64,000 nt of DNA, taken from assembly GCA_036346355.1 (NCBI GenBank), contig CM070581.1, positions 48,875,849 to 48,939,848 of the forward strand. Direction: 5' to 3'. The notes below the pieces were generated by a model. The model saw nothing but the letters and a program-made list of their open reading frames with translations, was not told where the DNA came from and made no database searches. Source of the DNA: Rhipidocladum racemiflorum. Taxonomy: Eukaryota > Streptophyta > Magnoliopsida > Poales > Poaceae. The position numbers and the translations under genes were made by a program. The stretch's first letter is position 1. Every line of letters starts with the position of its first letter. Of the stretch, positions 23,443 to 36,190 are shown in pieces.

Positions 23443-23730
23443 GGCCCACGGCCTTTTGGCCCCCGTTGCGCCTTTCTGGGTGGCTTTCAGTCGACTGGTA
23501 TGGCTCCCAAGCGCCAGGGTCTTGGCCCGTGGCCTTTTCGCCCGGATACGCTTTTCCGAGTGGCTGGAGTGCAGCTCTCGAGCATCGGGACTTACATTGT
23601 GGCCACGGCCTTTTGGCCCCCGTTGCGCTTCTGGATGGCTTTCGGCCGACTGGTATGGCTCCCAAGCGCCAGGGCCTTGGCCCGTGGCCTTCTCGCCCCG
23701 GACACGCTTTTTCGAGAGGCTGAGTGGTTC
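23443..23730. repeat. Two-unit tandem duplication between the B1 antisense genes
   Basis: Units of about 158 bp begin at 23443 and 23601, each with GGCCACGGCCTTTTGGCCCC and CTGGTATGGCTCCCAAGCGC. B2 has the same pair at 48282 and 48438. The units are GC-rich with many short palindromes. The rest of 23287-24051 has no gene that I can support. Confidence 0.75.
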
Positions 23731-23976
23731 AGCCCCCAGGTTTGCATCGTCGCGTCCCAGCTCGCAACGCCCGGACTTCTCGCTTAACTGAGCGAAGTGA
23801 GCGGGAAGGCCGAACGAACTTGAACTGCTCGTGACACGTGTCTGGCGAAATGTCTCTTAATTTTGTTCAATGTGCTGATCTTCTTTGGTACTCCGAATAA
23901 ATTGGCAGTCTTGAGGCGTCGCTTCGTCTTCTACGTTTTTAAATGGCGTCGCCTCGGCTCCGGAGCCATGCACAGC

Positions 23977-23984
23977 TTATAAAT
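23977..23984 (+). promoter_or_regulatory. TATA box of B1 small plus-strand ORF
   Basis: TTATAAAT lies 68 bp before the ATG at 24052, followed by a pyrimidine-rich leader (CTTCTTCTTCCTCTTTTTTC). The B2 copy has it at 48814-48821 with the same spacing. This looks like a real plant core promoter. Confidence 0.55.
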
Positions 23985-24051
23985 GGGACGTCACCGCCCT
24001 TGAGCGATCGTCCCCTTCTTCTTCCTCTTTTTTCCCTCCCAGCCTTCCTCC

Positions 24052-24393
24052 ATGGCTAACATGAGAAGATTCGTTGGCCCCTACGCGGCGTTCTTCCGCC
24101 AGCGGTTCTTCGGGCTGCTGCACAGCTGGGAGGAAGCGGAGTCTTGGGAGGAGCTCGACTTCGCCACTCTAGAGGTGGAGGAGGAGGAAGGAGTCGCCAG
24201 CGACGCCGCCGTAGTGGCCGCCTTGCTGGAGGTGGCTCCGGGGCTCCACGAGGTGGCCGAGATCATCACGGAGATGATCGGGCGCGAGCGCCGCGACGAC
24301 CTAGCCATTAGGGCTCTCGTCCGCCTTATACCACCACTTTGGGTGGTTGAGGATGAGGTCCTGGCGGCGCTGGGTCGCGCACGTCGCGTCTGA
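24052..24393 (+). CDS. Element B1 small plus-strand ORF, unknown function
   Basis: 113 codons begin at ATGGCTAACATG and read antisense to gag-pol. The protein is acidic and helical in appearance: an aromatic N-terminus (FVGPYAAFFRQRFFGLLHSW), a Glu-rich middle, and a leucine/isoleucine-rich helix with LLEVAPGLHEVAEIITEMIG. The frame matches B2 48889-49302 until the end, where a change in the reading of CGCGTCTG gives an early TGA; the CAG-rich tail of B2 is altered here mainly at CAG triplets. I do not recognise the family. Confidence 0.55.
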   Translation: MANMRRFVGPYAAFFRQRFFGLLHSWEEAESWEELDFATLEVEEEEGVASDAAVVAALLEVAPGLHEVAEIITEMIGRERRDDLAIRALVRLIPPLWVVEDEVLAALGRARRV

Positions 24394-24984
24394 CCTCGAC
24401 GACCCCGCCCCCGGGCCTCCCAGCGAAGCGACACCAGCGACACTAGCACCCGAGCACCACACCGGCGATAGGATTGGCGGCGAGAGCGCCCTCCCCTCTC
24501 TCTTTTTTTTTAGCGCGAGAAAGTGAAAAAGAATGTCAGTAATGTAAATTATTAATATTATGGAACAAAATGCGAAATCTTGCCCAGTCCGTGCCATCAA
24601 AATTATCCCGAGTTTAAGGTTCCGCCTAATCAACCGTTCTAGTCAGTTGCTCCAACGCCAGCAATGAGGCGTTGAGGCTCGAGCTTTTGACAGCTAGAAG
24701 CCCACGACTAGGTGAATCTCGGTTAAATTCTGGCGCTGTGAATTGTAGTCCCCGAGTGGTTAGTGCTTTCAGGCTCTACCCTTCCCGCTTCGCGCACTGG
24801 TATAAACCGCCGGAGTTGTCCGCTTATCGCGGTCTTTATTTTCGTGCGTTTTGCACCGGCGCGACCAGGGTTAGGTGCTACACCAGTCAGGTAATAACCA
24901 CTCGGGGCTAGCATTACACAGTAGAAGTTCAGAAAATGGAACGGATCACCATTTTATTTAGCATGTGAGAGTCGGGTACATAAC
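24394..24984. other. B1 spacer between small ORF and integrase
   Basis: About 590 bp hold the 3' end of the small plus-strand unit, an AT-rich patch (24535-24570) and GC-rich sequence with no supportable gene. The integrase and the small ORF point towards each other across it, so it probably holds both 3' ends. Confidence 0.5.
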
Positions 24985-26160
24985 TTATGCGTAGAAGCGA
25001 CGGAGCTGTTCGGCGTTCCAAGTGTTCGCCAAAACCTCGCCATCTTCACGTCTGAGTCGATAAGCACCCGGCCGGACCGTCTCCTCCACAATGTACGGTC
25101 CTTCCCAAATTGGAGAGAGCTTGTGCTCGCTTTTCTGGTTCCTCCTGACGACCAGATCTCCTTTTGAAAAGACTCTGCTTCTGACATTGCGAGAATGGTA
25201 ACGCCGAAGTCCCTGGATGTACTTAGCCGACTGGATGGCTGCAACGTTCCGAGCCTCCTCGAGTTGATCAAGCTCCACCATTCGGCTCTCCTCGGACTCG
25301 GCCTCCATGTAATTCCGAACCCTCGTGGATTCGAATCCTAGTTCGGTCGGCAGAACCGCCTCTGCGCCGTAGACTAGGAAAAAGGGTGTTTGGCCGGTTA
25401 ACAAGTGGGGTGGTTACGAGTCCCAGTGCAAGCGGTAACTCCTTCACCCATCGGGCAGCGTATGGTTTGAGGCGATCGAAGATCCTGGCCTTGAGGCCCT
25501 GGAGGACCAGGCCATTAGCCCGCTCCACCTGCCCATTGCTTCGTGGATGAGCCACCGAGGCGAAGCAGATCTTGATCCCGACGCCTTCGCACCATTCTTG
25601 AAACTCTTCACTCCTGAATTGGGTGCCATTGTCCGTGATGATCCGGTTGGGCACTCCGAATCTAACCACGATATCCTGTAAGAACTCCTTGGCCTTAACC
25701 GCAGTGATAGTGGCGACTGGTTTAGCTTCGATCCACTTGGTGAACTTGTCAATAGCTACGAAAAGGTAGGCGAAGCCACCTTGAGCCTTCTTGAGTGGGC
25801 CCACTAAGTCGAGCCCCCAGACCGCGAAGGGCCAAGAGATGGGGATAGTTTGCAGCTCCTGCGCCGGCAAGTGTGTCTGCCTTGCATAGAACTGGCAGCC
25901 CTCGCAGGCTCGAACGATCTCCTTAGCATCCGTCACTACCGTAGGCCAAAAGAAGCCCTGGCGGTAGGCTTTCCCAACCAAGGCGCTTGACGCCGTGTGA
26001 TGGCCACACATCCCCGAGTGGATTTCTTGGAGCAGATCTCTTCCCACTTGTCCCGAAATACACCGCCTGAGGACACCTGACGTGCTCTTGCGAAAGAGCT
26101 CCTCACCAACCACCACGTAGGATTTGTCTTGTCGGGAGATGCGCTCTGCTAGAGCGGTTG
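24985..26160 (-). pseudogene. Element B1 integrase
   Basis: Integrase of the Tat/Retand type. Visible parts: HHCC zinc region (EIHSGMCGHHTASSALVG, ACEGCQF), catalytic Asp in WGLDLVGP, Asp in ITDNGTQF, Glu in GQVERANG, and a C-terminal domain ending WNAEQLRRFYA at 24985. No chromodomain follows, as usual for Tat. A frameshift near 25400 breaks the last third; the B2 copy is intact at that point, and the differing bases again centre on CTG/CAG (GGCTGGGGG against AGTGGGG). Confidence 0.85.
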
Positions 26161-27250
26161 CTTCTGGAAGTTTGTCCTTCCGGAGATAATCAAGGTATGG
26201 GGCCGTCCAGTCGGGATCAATGAATAGGACTCTGGCCTCAGGATCCTTGCTCGGCTCTCGTCGTTTTGCGACGGTTGGTTCGTGAAGATCCTGGGCGAAG
26301 ATACCACTCGGAACCTCGACCCGAGTGGCTCCCATCTTGGCCAATTCGTCGGCTGCCTCATTATTGCGGCGGAGGACATGGACCAGCTCCAGACCGTCAA
26401 ACATGCCTTCCAATTCTCGGACCTGCTGGCAATACGCCGCCATAGTCTGATCGACGCATGACCAATCCTTCTGTACTTGGCTCACCACCAACTGGGAGTC
26501 ACCACGAACCGCCAGTCGTCGGATTCCGAGCGATGTGGCGATGCGGAGCCCTTGGATGAGAGCCTCGTACTCTGCGGCATTGTTCGAGGCCGGGAAGTGA
26601 ATCTGAAGGACGTACTTCAACCTATCGCCCTTAGGCGAGACAAGGAGAATTCCCGCCCCTACTCCACCAAGCATGAGAGATCCATCGAAGTGCATGGTCC
26701 AATACTCTGGCTCTTCTTCCGTGCGGGGGGCCGGGGATTCGGTCCACTCGGCCGTAAAGTCGGCCAAAGCCTGGGACTTGACGGCGGTGCGCGGCTTGAA
26801 CGAGACGTCGAAAGCTCCAAGCTCGGCTGCCCACTTTGAAATTCTTCCAGTAGCTTCTCGATTATGGAGGACCTCTCCCACGGGGAAAGAAGTCACTACT
26901 GAAATCGAGTGTCCTTGGAAATAATGCGTCAGCTTCCGTGACGAGATCAAAATTGCGTCTGCCAGCCTTGAATTTGAGGATATCGCGCCTTGGATTCGCC
27001 CGACGCCGACAAAATAAACCGGGCGTTGCGCCCGGCGGTGTCCAGATTCTTCCCGCTCCACAACTATCACGGCGCTGACTACGTGAGTTGTTGCCGCTAT
27101 GTAGAGCAGGAGAGGTTCACCTAGCACCGGCGAGACTAGAATTGGAGGGGTGGAGAGGAACACCTTGGGTTCTTCAAAGGCTTGATGTGCCTCTGCCGTC
27201 CATTCAAAGCGGTCCTGTTTCTTGAGGAGCTTGAAGAAAGGCATCCCCGA
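26161..27250 (-). pseudogene. Element B1 dual RNase H region
   Basis: The open frame 25268-27244 runs from RNase H into the integrase. Two RNase H-like domains are visible: the retroviral one after RT (MPFFKLLKKQDRFEW, AHQAFEEPK, ISSRKLTHYFQ) and a second one of the archaeal-like type (WTMHFDGSLMLGGVGAG, NNAAEYEALIQGLRIA, VRGDSQLVVSQVQ). The second RNase H is diagnostic of the Tat lineage. The stretch near 26940-27060 differs from B2 mostly at CAG/CTG and loses part of the first domain. Confidence 0.8.
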
Positions 27251-28130
27251 ACTCCTAACCGGGAGATAAACCTGCCAAGCGCTACCATGCAGCCAGTAAG
27301 CTTTTGGACATCTTTTTGGGTGGCGGCGGGGCCATCCTTATGATGGCCCCGATTTTCTCCGAGGTTTGGCTCGATCCCACGATGAGAGACAATGAACCCG
27401 AGTAGTTTCTGGAGGAAACTCCGAAACGCACTTCTCGAGTTTAGCCTCATCTGGGCAGCCCTCGGACTTGCGAGCGTCTCGGCAGATTGGAGGTGAGGCT
27501 GTCTTCTGTCTTGGTTTTAACCACTATATCATCCACATATGCTTCCACATTGCGTCCGAGCTGATGGTGAAAACACCATTGTCGTAGCGATAAGTCGCGC
27601 CCGGCATTCTTCACCCAAAGCGGCATGGTGATGTAGCAATATGCTCTGAGTGGGGTGATAAGCGAAGTCTTCGCAATCCTCCTCTCGGCCGGATTTGGCG
27701 ATAGCCCGAGTAGGCGCCCGTAAAACCGAGTAGTTGGGATCCATCGGTGGAGTCTACCACGATCAATACGGGGAGACCGAAGGGATCTTTCGGGCAAGCC
27801 TTGTTGAGGTCGGTGTAATCAACACACATGCGCCCGACTTTATTCTTCTTACGGGCCAGTGCGGGGTTTGCCAACCATCGGGATGATACACTTCTTTGAT
27901 GAAGCTGCGGCTAGCGACTTTGTGATCTCCTCCTCGATGGCTTGTCGGCGGTCTTGGGCGAATCGTCGCAGCCTTTGCTTGACTGGCCTGGCTGATTGGT
28001 TTACATTTAGTGCGTGCTCGATCACCTCCCTGGGGACCCCGGGCATGTCCGACGGCTTCCAGGCGAAGACGTCTCTGTTTGCCCGCAGAAAAGTGATGAG
28101 CGCGTCCTCCTATTTGTCTCCGAGCCCTGT
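27251..28130 (-). pseudogene. Element B1 reverse transcriptase, fragmented
   Basis: RT blocks are present in three frames: CVDYTDLNKACPKDPFGLP near 27830, YCYITMPLW near 27630, and YVDDIVVKT near 27530. B2 carries the same domain in one frame (51981-52907). The frame breaks in B1 are small deletions, many at CAG/CTG. An amber at 28110-28112 between protease and RT is shared with B2 (52971-52973). Confidence 0.8.
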
Positions 28131-29546
28131 CCCGATCAAGGCGGTTCGCGACGGATCGGACGGGTCGAGGAGGATTCTTTTGGTACCTTCCTCGGGCCGA
28201 TCCGGGTTCGCTTTGCGGGTAGGCGCTGCCTTCGGCTTGTCGGAATCCGCTTCTCGCCGAATCCCCTCTCGACCGCTCGCACCTCCAGGGACTCGGCCAT
28301 CTCGCGACTCTCCTTGTCACGGAAAAAGATCGCCTTATGTCACCAGCGTGAAGCGATGATACCACTCGGCCCTGGCATCTTCAATGTCGGTATGCGTAGT
28401 GAACCTTTGCCATGAACTTGGCCAGCGCTGGTCTCCCCAAGATGGCATGATATGCTGTCGCGAAATCAGCCACCTCGAAGCCAAGGTTCTCTGTCCGGTA
28501 ATTTTCCCTTGCGCCGAAAGTGACCGGCAGAGTGATTTGTCCGAGTGGTGTCGCAGAAGTTCCAGGTATGACACCGTGGAAAGGCGACGATCCACGCTTT
28601 AGCTCCGACCGCGGAATCCCCATATCGTTAAGGGTTTTGACAAAGAGGACATTGAGCCCGCTTCCACCGTCGATCAATACCCTCTTGAGCTTGATGCCGC
28701 AGACGACGGGCGCCAAGACAAGAGGATACCTGCCGGGGAATGGGACATGATCTGGGTGATCCGAGCGGTCGTAAGTTATCGCGACCTCGGACCACCGTAC
28801 ATATTGAGGGGTCTCCGGCTCCACTGCGTAGATGTCCCGGGCGGTGAGCTTTTGCTTCCGCTTGGACTCATATGCAGCCGAGCCCCCGAATATGTAGTTG
28901 AGCTCGAGATCGACTTCCTGATAGTCCTCCTCGGCTACGGGGGGAGGTGGCTTGTCGGCGGCGTGTCCACTCGGACCTTGTCCAGCCTGCTTCTTGCTCT
29001 CGCGGGCGAATCTCTTTAGAGTGAAGCAGTCCTTGGCGGCATGTCTCCCCTTCGGATGGAAGGGGCAAAGCGAGTTCATCACCTTGTCATACCCATCTTC
29101 TTTGAGGGCGCGTGGGTGAGTTGGTGCAGCGATTGCCACCAGCTCTTCTCCCTTGCGCTTCTTTTCCTTCCGACGGGGGTTTCAGCCTGATCCTTCCCCT
29201 CGTCATGCCGTTCCGCCAAAGCCTCGGAGGCTGAAGCGTAACGGTCCACTAGGGCGAACAGCTCACGGACCGACGTTGGTGGCTTTCGGGACATCTTCTT
29301 GATGAGATCGGGGTCGCTGACTCCCTTCTGGAAGGCAGCTATCACAATCGCATCCGTGACATCCCGAACGGTGCTTTTTCTATGCATGAAGCGCTTGACA
29401 AACTCCCGGAGGGATTCGTTCCTCCTTTGGTGTAGCTAATATAGGTCCCAAGGGGTGCCTGGGTGCTCGTAAGTGCCTTGGAAATTTGAAATGAACTGCT
29501 CACACAGATCTCCCCAGGAATCTATAGAGTTCGCTGGGAGTCCAGT
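28131..29546 (-). pseudogene. Element B1 gag C-terminus and protease
   Basis: Sense-strand segment with the gag C-terminal region (MHRKSTVRDVTDAIVIAAF), a CxxH...C knuckle (CPFHPKGRHAAKDC) and the protease motif LIDGGSGLNVLF, which is the Retand form of the active site. An amber at 29436-29438 before MHRKST is shared with B2. A small frameshift separates 29079-29387 from 28381-29139. Element C was inserted at 29546/29547 in the gag frame, and gag resumes at 41158. Confidence 0.8.
29542..29546. repeat. Target site duplication of element C, left copy
   Basis: CCAGT at 29542-29546 is repeated at 41153-41157, directly flanking the LTR ends. The empty site can be seen in B2 near 54413, where a single CCAGT occurs in GAGTCCAGTGAGCC. 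Confidence 0.95.
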
Positions 29547-32500
29547 TGTCGGGACCCCGAATTTGCAAATCCGGACCCTCTGTGTATTCAGCACTAGTCC
29601 AGGAACGCGCTAGTGCACACAGTCTTAACATCGGTATATATCACAATCATACCAAACGATACTATCAAAGTACTTTATTTAAATAATCAAAGGGTTACTC
29701 GACCTTATGGCCAAGTTACAAATATATGCCTTGCAAGGCGAAACTTATTAAAAGAGAAATAACATGAAAATCAAATAAACTTAGTGGCGCCATCCAAAGA
29801 TACCACAGCAACTGTGGGCTCGCATCCCTAAGTAGGACGGGTCTTCTTGGAAATCCTCCTCCAGCGCGTAATCTCCTCTTCAAGCGGTATTGTGTTGAGG
29901 CAAGGGTGAGTACTTGGTACTCAAGAAGTCATGCACGAATGCAAGCTAATATACTATATGCATGGCTTGGTACAAAGGAATAGCTCAGGTATATTTGCAT
30001 AAACAACATTGGAAAAGTAATATAAGTAGATTCGAAGCGGAGAAATAAGTAAAGCATAAATAACTTTTCAAGAAGTTTAACAAACATTTTCCCCATTCTA
30101 AACCATATTTCCATCATCTTCTTTGTTAAACCAACCCATCTTTTCAAAACCAAGTTATTTTCGAAAGTCTACCCCTTGATGTAATTCCCGAGCATTGTCG
30201 ATCACAGTGGACTCGGCTATTCAAATAGATTCTACACTCTGCGAGAGGTTATGCACTTTACCCACAAGATCTGAGTCAAACACCACAAAGGCGAGTTCAG
30301 TAACAAAGCCTTTCGGAAGCCTCAAACAACACAGGTGGTCCTCTCCACGTGCTCTACACCATCCCTTCCCTTAGCCAAGGCGAAGTATGGGACCAACACA
30401 CCGTTAGATGGGTACCTGGCCACGACCACGATCGCTCCCGTACAATCACACAAGCGGTGTAAGCCCGACACCACGAGGCTCCACAAGTGAGTCCTTAGCG
30501 ACTTAGTCAACTAGGGCCGTCCCATTCCGACCATGTGGTTGCAAGTATGACCCAGTTCAAAGGCTTGCAAGGTTAAGTCCTTAGAGTGACCAGGCAAGAC
30601 TACCAAAACCAAATCAACACTCCCAATGCCACAAGCGGCCCACTGATTACTCTTGCCACATGCCCGGTCAGCGTTTATCAAACCCAGTTGATTACCATGC
30701 ACCACGTCGTCAACATCACATGATACTTTTCCAAAACAGGTTCAATATATCATTAAGTCCATATTATCATTTGATTGTCCAAAATCATGTCATGAGCACG
30801 TAGCAGGTCTAAGCAGCATACTACAACGGTCTAAACCCATGTTGGCAATTTAATAATGTCCAACTAGTAAACCACAACTAGGGTGACAAAGGGTCATGGC
30901 ACATACTTAAGTAATCAAGGTGTCATACAAATTGGTATTTATCTAATCCCCATGTTTAAGCAAAGTATGTTGCTAATTGAACTAGCATGCAATAGTTTAA
31001 ATCAAAATAGATTTCGAAATAGGATCAACATGGTCAAAGCACAACTTGCCTTCAAAAAGTACTTGCTCTTGGTCTTGAGTTGGATCACTGAGTCAACACT
31101 TCTCCCTCGAATCCTTGGCACTTCAACGTCTACTCGTAAAGCGTGCAAATAGCAAATACACAAATAAACACTAGGCAAAAACATCCCAAAACTCCAAATA
31201 AAATCCATAAACAGAGAACGTAATTTTCTGGATTTTTAGAAGCTGGAATAAATCAAATTTGGAGTTAAAATGCAAAAGTTATGATTATTTAAAGTTTAAA
31301 TAATCGATTAAATAATATTACAGAGAAAAACTTTAGTCCAAAAATTAAATAAAATTCATATTTAGGTAGATCTCAATTTTATACAAATTTAGAAATTTGA
31401 ATCACTCAAATCGGAGTTGAAAGCAAAAGTTATAAGCGTTTGAAGTTTGAATCTAAATTTGAATCAATATTTCGAATTAATAAATCATTTTCTTTTGGAA
31501 ATTAATTATTGCGTCGGCATGGACACGTGTCGACCTCGATTGGCTGGTGACATCAGCCGGCCCATGGACTCGGTCACGCTTGGCTCGGGTCTCACGGTGG
31601 ACTCGGTCCACGGCTCCGCGTGAGGCCCGACATGTGGGCCTACGGATGGCGTCATTCTTTGGCGTCGGCCTGCTCTTTGGGGACATTTGGCGACAAGCGG
31701 GCCCCACCGTGGCGTCGGCGATGACGTCATGGTGCGGTTTTATTGTCCGTGGCGGCGCGGGCCCGCCGTGTCGGCGTCTCACGCTGTGCGGCCCGGCGGT
31801 CAAGCTTCGACGCGTGGCGCAATCACGGCCGTCGATTTAGAATCCGGCGGTATGGATTGGGTCTCGGTTTCACGTTTTGGATTAACGCGGCGGATCGAGC
31901 CGTTGGATCTTGATCCAGCGGTTGAAATTAACCTAACCGTGCGTTACCCACGTTACAAGCAGCGTGGCCGATTATGGGCGTTGGATCTTGATCCAACGGT
32001 CCGTCTAATCTGGGATCTTAGGGTTGGGATAGAACGTGGGCTCACCTCAACCGTCCGATTTGGATCGGCGGTTCACCGACTCGGGGCGATGGCCGCGGCG
32101 CGCGGGCTCACCGGCGCTGAGGATAGCGACCACGGCGGCGCCTCGGGCGTCTCCGGCCAAGTGAGTGCACTCAGCAGTGCGCTGGCCGGGGTTCCGGATC
32201 CGGTCTTGGTTGCGGCGAAAGCGGCTCGCCGTGGCGGAATCGTCGAGAAGAACGCGGTGGAAGAGAGAGGCAACTACTGGCGAGCTTTGCGGCTAGGCAG
32301 CGGCTAGGGCTCTCAAACTTGAGGAAAAGGTGCGCCGCGGTCTGAGCTTCAGCAGGCGGCCTTGGGGCTTTAAATAGTGCCTCGGCGTCGCGCGCAACAC
32401 CACGAAACCCTAACGCACACGGCCACGGCGGGCGATCCGTCTCGGTCGGATCGGGAGCGATGGCGCCTGTTGGATCTCGATCCAACGGCTCGCGTCTTGA

Positions 32501-32889
32501 GCAGACTCGGTCGAGCGGCCCGGCCGGTCGGGTCGGACTCGAACTCGAGTCGACTTCGGGCTCGATCGGATGAACAACGATACTTGACCGAGTTTGATTT
32601 TCCAGCGATTTAATATTTAAAATAATTCCTAGTAATTTATTTAATTCATTAAAAATAGCAAATGACTCGAGAAAAATCCCGAGAAAAATTACGGAAAATA
32701 CTTTGGATCATTTTGGACTCAAATAAAATATTTCCAACAAAATTTTATTTGCAAAATTAAATTCTTTAATTATTTCAAAATGGAATAAATTCAAATAAAT
32801 TCCAAATAAATCCAAATAAATTCCAGAAAATTCACCAAAGTGCCAAATCACACATGAGTTTAGGAAAAGTAAAATTTTGGGGTGTTACA
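29547..32889 (-). mobile_element. 3' LTR of Tekay-like element C
   Basis: This is a 3,343-bp LTR with TGTAACACCCC start on the minus strand at 32889 and TG on the plus strand at 29547. TATA-like box at 32368-32377. It is related to the LTR of A but clearly diverged. Compared with its partner (37809-41152), most differences are 1-3 base changes at CAG/CTG/CCG/CGG. Confidence 0.9.
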
Positions 32890-32901
32890 AACCTCCCCCC
32901 C
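32890..32901 (-). other. Polypurine tract of element C
   Basis: A minus-strand G-rich purine run directly before the LTR, same as in A (3383-3396). Confidence 0.75.
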
Positions 32902-32929
32902 TGAATAGAATCTAGTCCCAGAGATTCGG

Positions 32930-34440
32930 GGCTTACTAAAGGAATAGGTTTGGAAATTCTTTCTTCAAATCCTCTTCGCTCCCAGTCGCCGCTCTCTGCA
33001 TGGTTGCTCCTTGAACTCTCTGAAGCAGGTTGACTTGTTTCTAGTTTCTCGATCCATTGTGTCTAGAATCCTTACGGGATGCTCCTTATAAGTCAAATCC
33101 TCTTGCAACTCAATTGACTCAGCGGTGTATGCATTCCTCGAGGAACTCGGAGACACTTCTTTAAGCCGGGACACATGGAATACATCATGTACTCCACCCA
33201 ACGCAGTGGCAACTCCGGTGATAAGCAACTTCGCCTCTGCGGCTCAAAATCTTAAATGGTCCAACATAGCAGGGTGCAAGTTTCCCTTTGGCATGGAACC
33301 TCTTAACTCCACGAGGCGTAACTCACGAGGTATACAAAGTCTTACGGTTCAAAACTCAAATCTCGCGACGATTGTCGGCATAACTCTTTTGTCGAGATTG
33401 GGCTATCTTCAACCTTTCCCTAATCATAGCGATCTGCTCTTGACCTCTTGAAAAATATCAGGCCCAAAGACACGGCGCTACGGTCTCATTCAATTCAATG
33501 GCGTCAAGCGAAGTCGACCATACTGATTGCCTCGAAGGTGACATCGTAAACTAGCCTGATAACTATTGTTGTAATCGAACTCGGCATACGGCAAACTTTT
33601 ATCCCAAGAGGTAGCATAAGCCAATGCACAAGCTCTTAACATATCCTCCGAATCTGGTTGACTCTTTCGGTCTGTCCATCCGTCTGTGGATGATAAGGCA
33701 TCTTGAAGTTTAAGCGGGTTCCCATGGCTTCATGCAACTTATTCCGAACCTTGAGGTAAATTGGGTACCTCTGTCCGATACAATCCTCTTTGGCACTCCG
33801 TGTAAACAAACAATCCTGATCATGTATAATTACGCTAATTTATCTCCGAGTAAGTGGTCTTCACGGGGATAAAATGGGCTACTTTAGTCAAGCGATCCAC
33901 TATAACCCATATGGAGTCATAACCTCCTTGAGTCTTGACAAACCGGTAATGAAATCCATTCCGATTTCCTCCCACTTCCACTCGGTATCTTGGTTGTAGC
34001 AATCCTGCTGGTCTCGATGCATTGCCTTGACTCTCGGCATACGTCGCACAATGCAACATGCTCGGCAACTTCTCGTTTCATACTCGGCCACCAGAATCTC
34101 TCCTTTAGATCCTGATACATCTTGGCGCTTCCAGGGTGAATTGAGTACTTGGAGTCATGGGCTTCTTCCAAAATCAGTTGCTTTAACTCCTTTTTGTTAG
34201 GCACACAAATACGATCCTTCATCCACAACGTGCCTTGCTCATCCAACTTGAAGTCCTCTGCCTTGCCTTCCTCCTTGACGGACTTAAGCCTGCGGATCTT
34301 GTCATCATCCTTCTGTCCTTCTCGGATCTGATCCTCTAGGGTAGGCTTTACTTCTAATGCGGCCAAGAATCCGCTAGGTACAACCTCAATCTTCATTTTC
34401 TGGAAATCCTCACACAACTCATCCTGACTTGTGGCTAGCA
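32930..34440 (-). pseudogene. Element C integrase with chromodomain, many frameshifts
   Basis: Same family as A. Fragments in several frames show the chromodomain remnant (32940-33010), the GPY region (33230-33330), DFITGLSRL near 33940, and the zinc region with HPGSAKMYQDLKERFWWPSMK near 34100. Compared with A there are small indels every 50-150 bp, many where A has CAG or CTG, for example CTCTCGGCATACG against CTCGCTGGCATAT near 34030. Confidence 0.8.
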
Positions 34441-35690
34441 ACGCACTCACGGTATGGCTTTTCTGACTCAGAGCGTCGGCTACTACGTTGGCCTTCCCGG
34501 GATGGTAATGGATTCCAACATTATAGTCCTTGATCAACTCTAACCATCTCCTCTGCCTCATATTCAGATCCGACTGGGTGAATATGTACTTAAAAGGCTC
34601 TTATGATCCGTATACACTTCACATCTGTTCCCAATCGAGATAGTGGCGCCATATCTTCAAGGCATGCACTACGGCTAACTCTAGGTCATGTGTCGGATAA
34701 TTTTCCTCATGCGGCCTCAATCGCCTTGATGCATACGCGGCGACCTTTCCATTCTGCATCGGCACACATCCAAGTCCTTGGCGCGATGCGTCACAATAAA
34801 TATCGAAGCTTTGAGCAACATCCGGTAGAACTAACACCGGTCTTGATGTCAATCGCTTCTTCACTCTGAAATCCTTTCTCACATTCAAGCGTCCATGCAA
34901 ACTTCTTTTCCTTCTTCAAGAATTGCGTAAGAGGTTTCGCAATTGTCGAAGCCTTCAATGAAAGCGGCGGTAGTATCCTGCCATTCCAAGGAAACTCGAA
35001 TCTGGTCACGAGTCTTGGTGCTCCCAATGTAACACAGCTTCTACTTTGCTTGGATCCACGCGACTCCTTCGCGGTCATTACATGTCCAAGAAACTCCACC
35101 TTGTCCTTCCAAAAATCACACTTGCTGAACTTGGCGAAAAGTTCTTTGTTCCTCGGCTTTTCCAAAACTCGCCTTAAGTGTTCGGCATGTTCATCCTACT
35201 GTCTTGGAGTAGATTAGGATATCGTCTATGAACACGACGACAAACTTGTCCAAATATTCCATGAACACCTTATTCATCATATTCATGAAATAAATTTGGC
35301 GCATTCGTCACCCAAAGGACATAATCAGTAAACTCGTAATGTCCATATCTTGGCGAGAATGCGTCTTGAATATCTTACGATCGGATCTTCAAGCGATGGT
35401 ATCCCGATCTCGATCAATCTTGGAGAAAACTCCGGCTCCTCTTAAGCTGATCAAACAAATCATCAATCACGGGTAGCGGATACTTATTCTTCACGGTGAC
35501 TTCATTGAGTGCACGGTAGTCAATGCACATCCTGAAACTCCGTCCTTCTTCTTGACAAACAAAAGCGGTGCTCCCCGGCGACGAACTCGGTCGATAAATC
35601 CTTTCTCCATTAACTCTTCTAGCTGTTTCTTCATCTCTACCAACTCCTCGGTAGACATCCGATAGGGTCTCTTTGCTATCGGTCTTTGTG
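34441..35690 (-). pseudogene. Element C reverse transcriptase and RNase H, many frameshifts
   Basis: RNase H fragments (FDIYCDASRQGLGCV near 34790, LNMRQRRWLELIKDYNVGIH at 34500-34560) and RT fragments (CDFWKDKVEFLGHVMTA near 35100; CIDYRALNEVTVKNKYPLP near 35500) are readable, in changing frames. No catalytic FIDD block can be read without crossing a frameshift. Confidence 0.8.
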
Positions 35691-36190
35691 CAGTACAAGC
35701 TCTATCACAAACTCTATGTCACTGTCGGCATACCGTAGATCTTCGGGAAAAACATCGGGTACTCATTCACTCTTTGGGACATCCTCTATGCTGATTGCCT
35801 TGTGCTGTTAACCATCAACTGTCCATCTCTAACCATGATGGCTTGAAATTCCACTTTCTTCCCACACGGGCTCTCAAGCGAGATAGTCCTTCGTCCACAA
35901 TCCAATACAACCTTGTGCTTGGATAACCAATCCATTCCCAATATAACATCTAAGGTGCAGGTCTCCAAAATTATAAGGTTTGCTAGGAACTCTATTCCAT
36001 CTATTAGTATTCTCACCCGGAACATCCTACTTCCGTTCGGAGTTCGGAACCAGGGTTTGAACTAAAAGCATGCACTTAAGTCTTGCAATTCTCAAGTCAT
36101 TTCTAGCAGCAAAGCCTTGCGAAACAAGCGAATCACGAAGCTCGAGTCAAACAAAGCGTGCAGTGCGAGTTAACAAGTAACTTACCCAAG
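35691..36190 (-). pseudogene. Element C protease region
   Basis: A protease-domain piece with LDVILGMDWLSKHK near 35930 lies in the open frame 35786-36025. The Asp-Ser-Gly site expected near 36140 falls in a damaged stretch (TCACGAAGCTCGAGTCAAAC against A's TGCGAAGCTCCAGAGTCAAAC) and cannot be read intact. Confidence 0.7.

Noticed and set aside
31687..32307. 206-codon plus-strand open frame in the element C LTR
   Set aside because: It is opposite to the LTR transcript leader, is broken in the partner LTR, and has no recognisable features.
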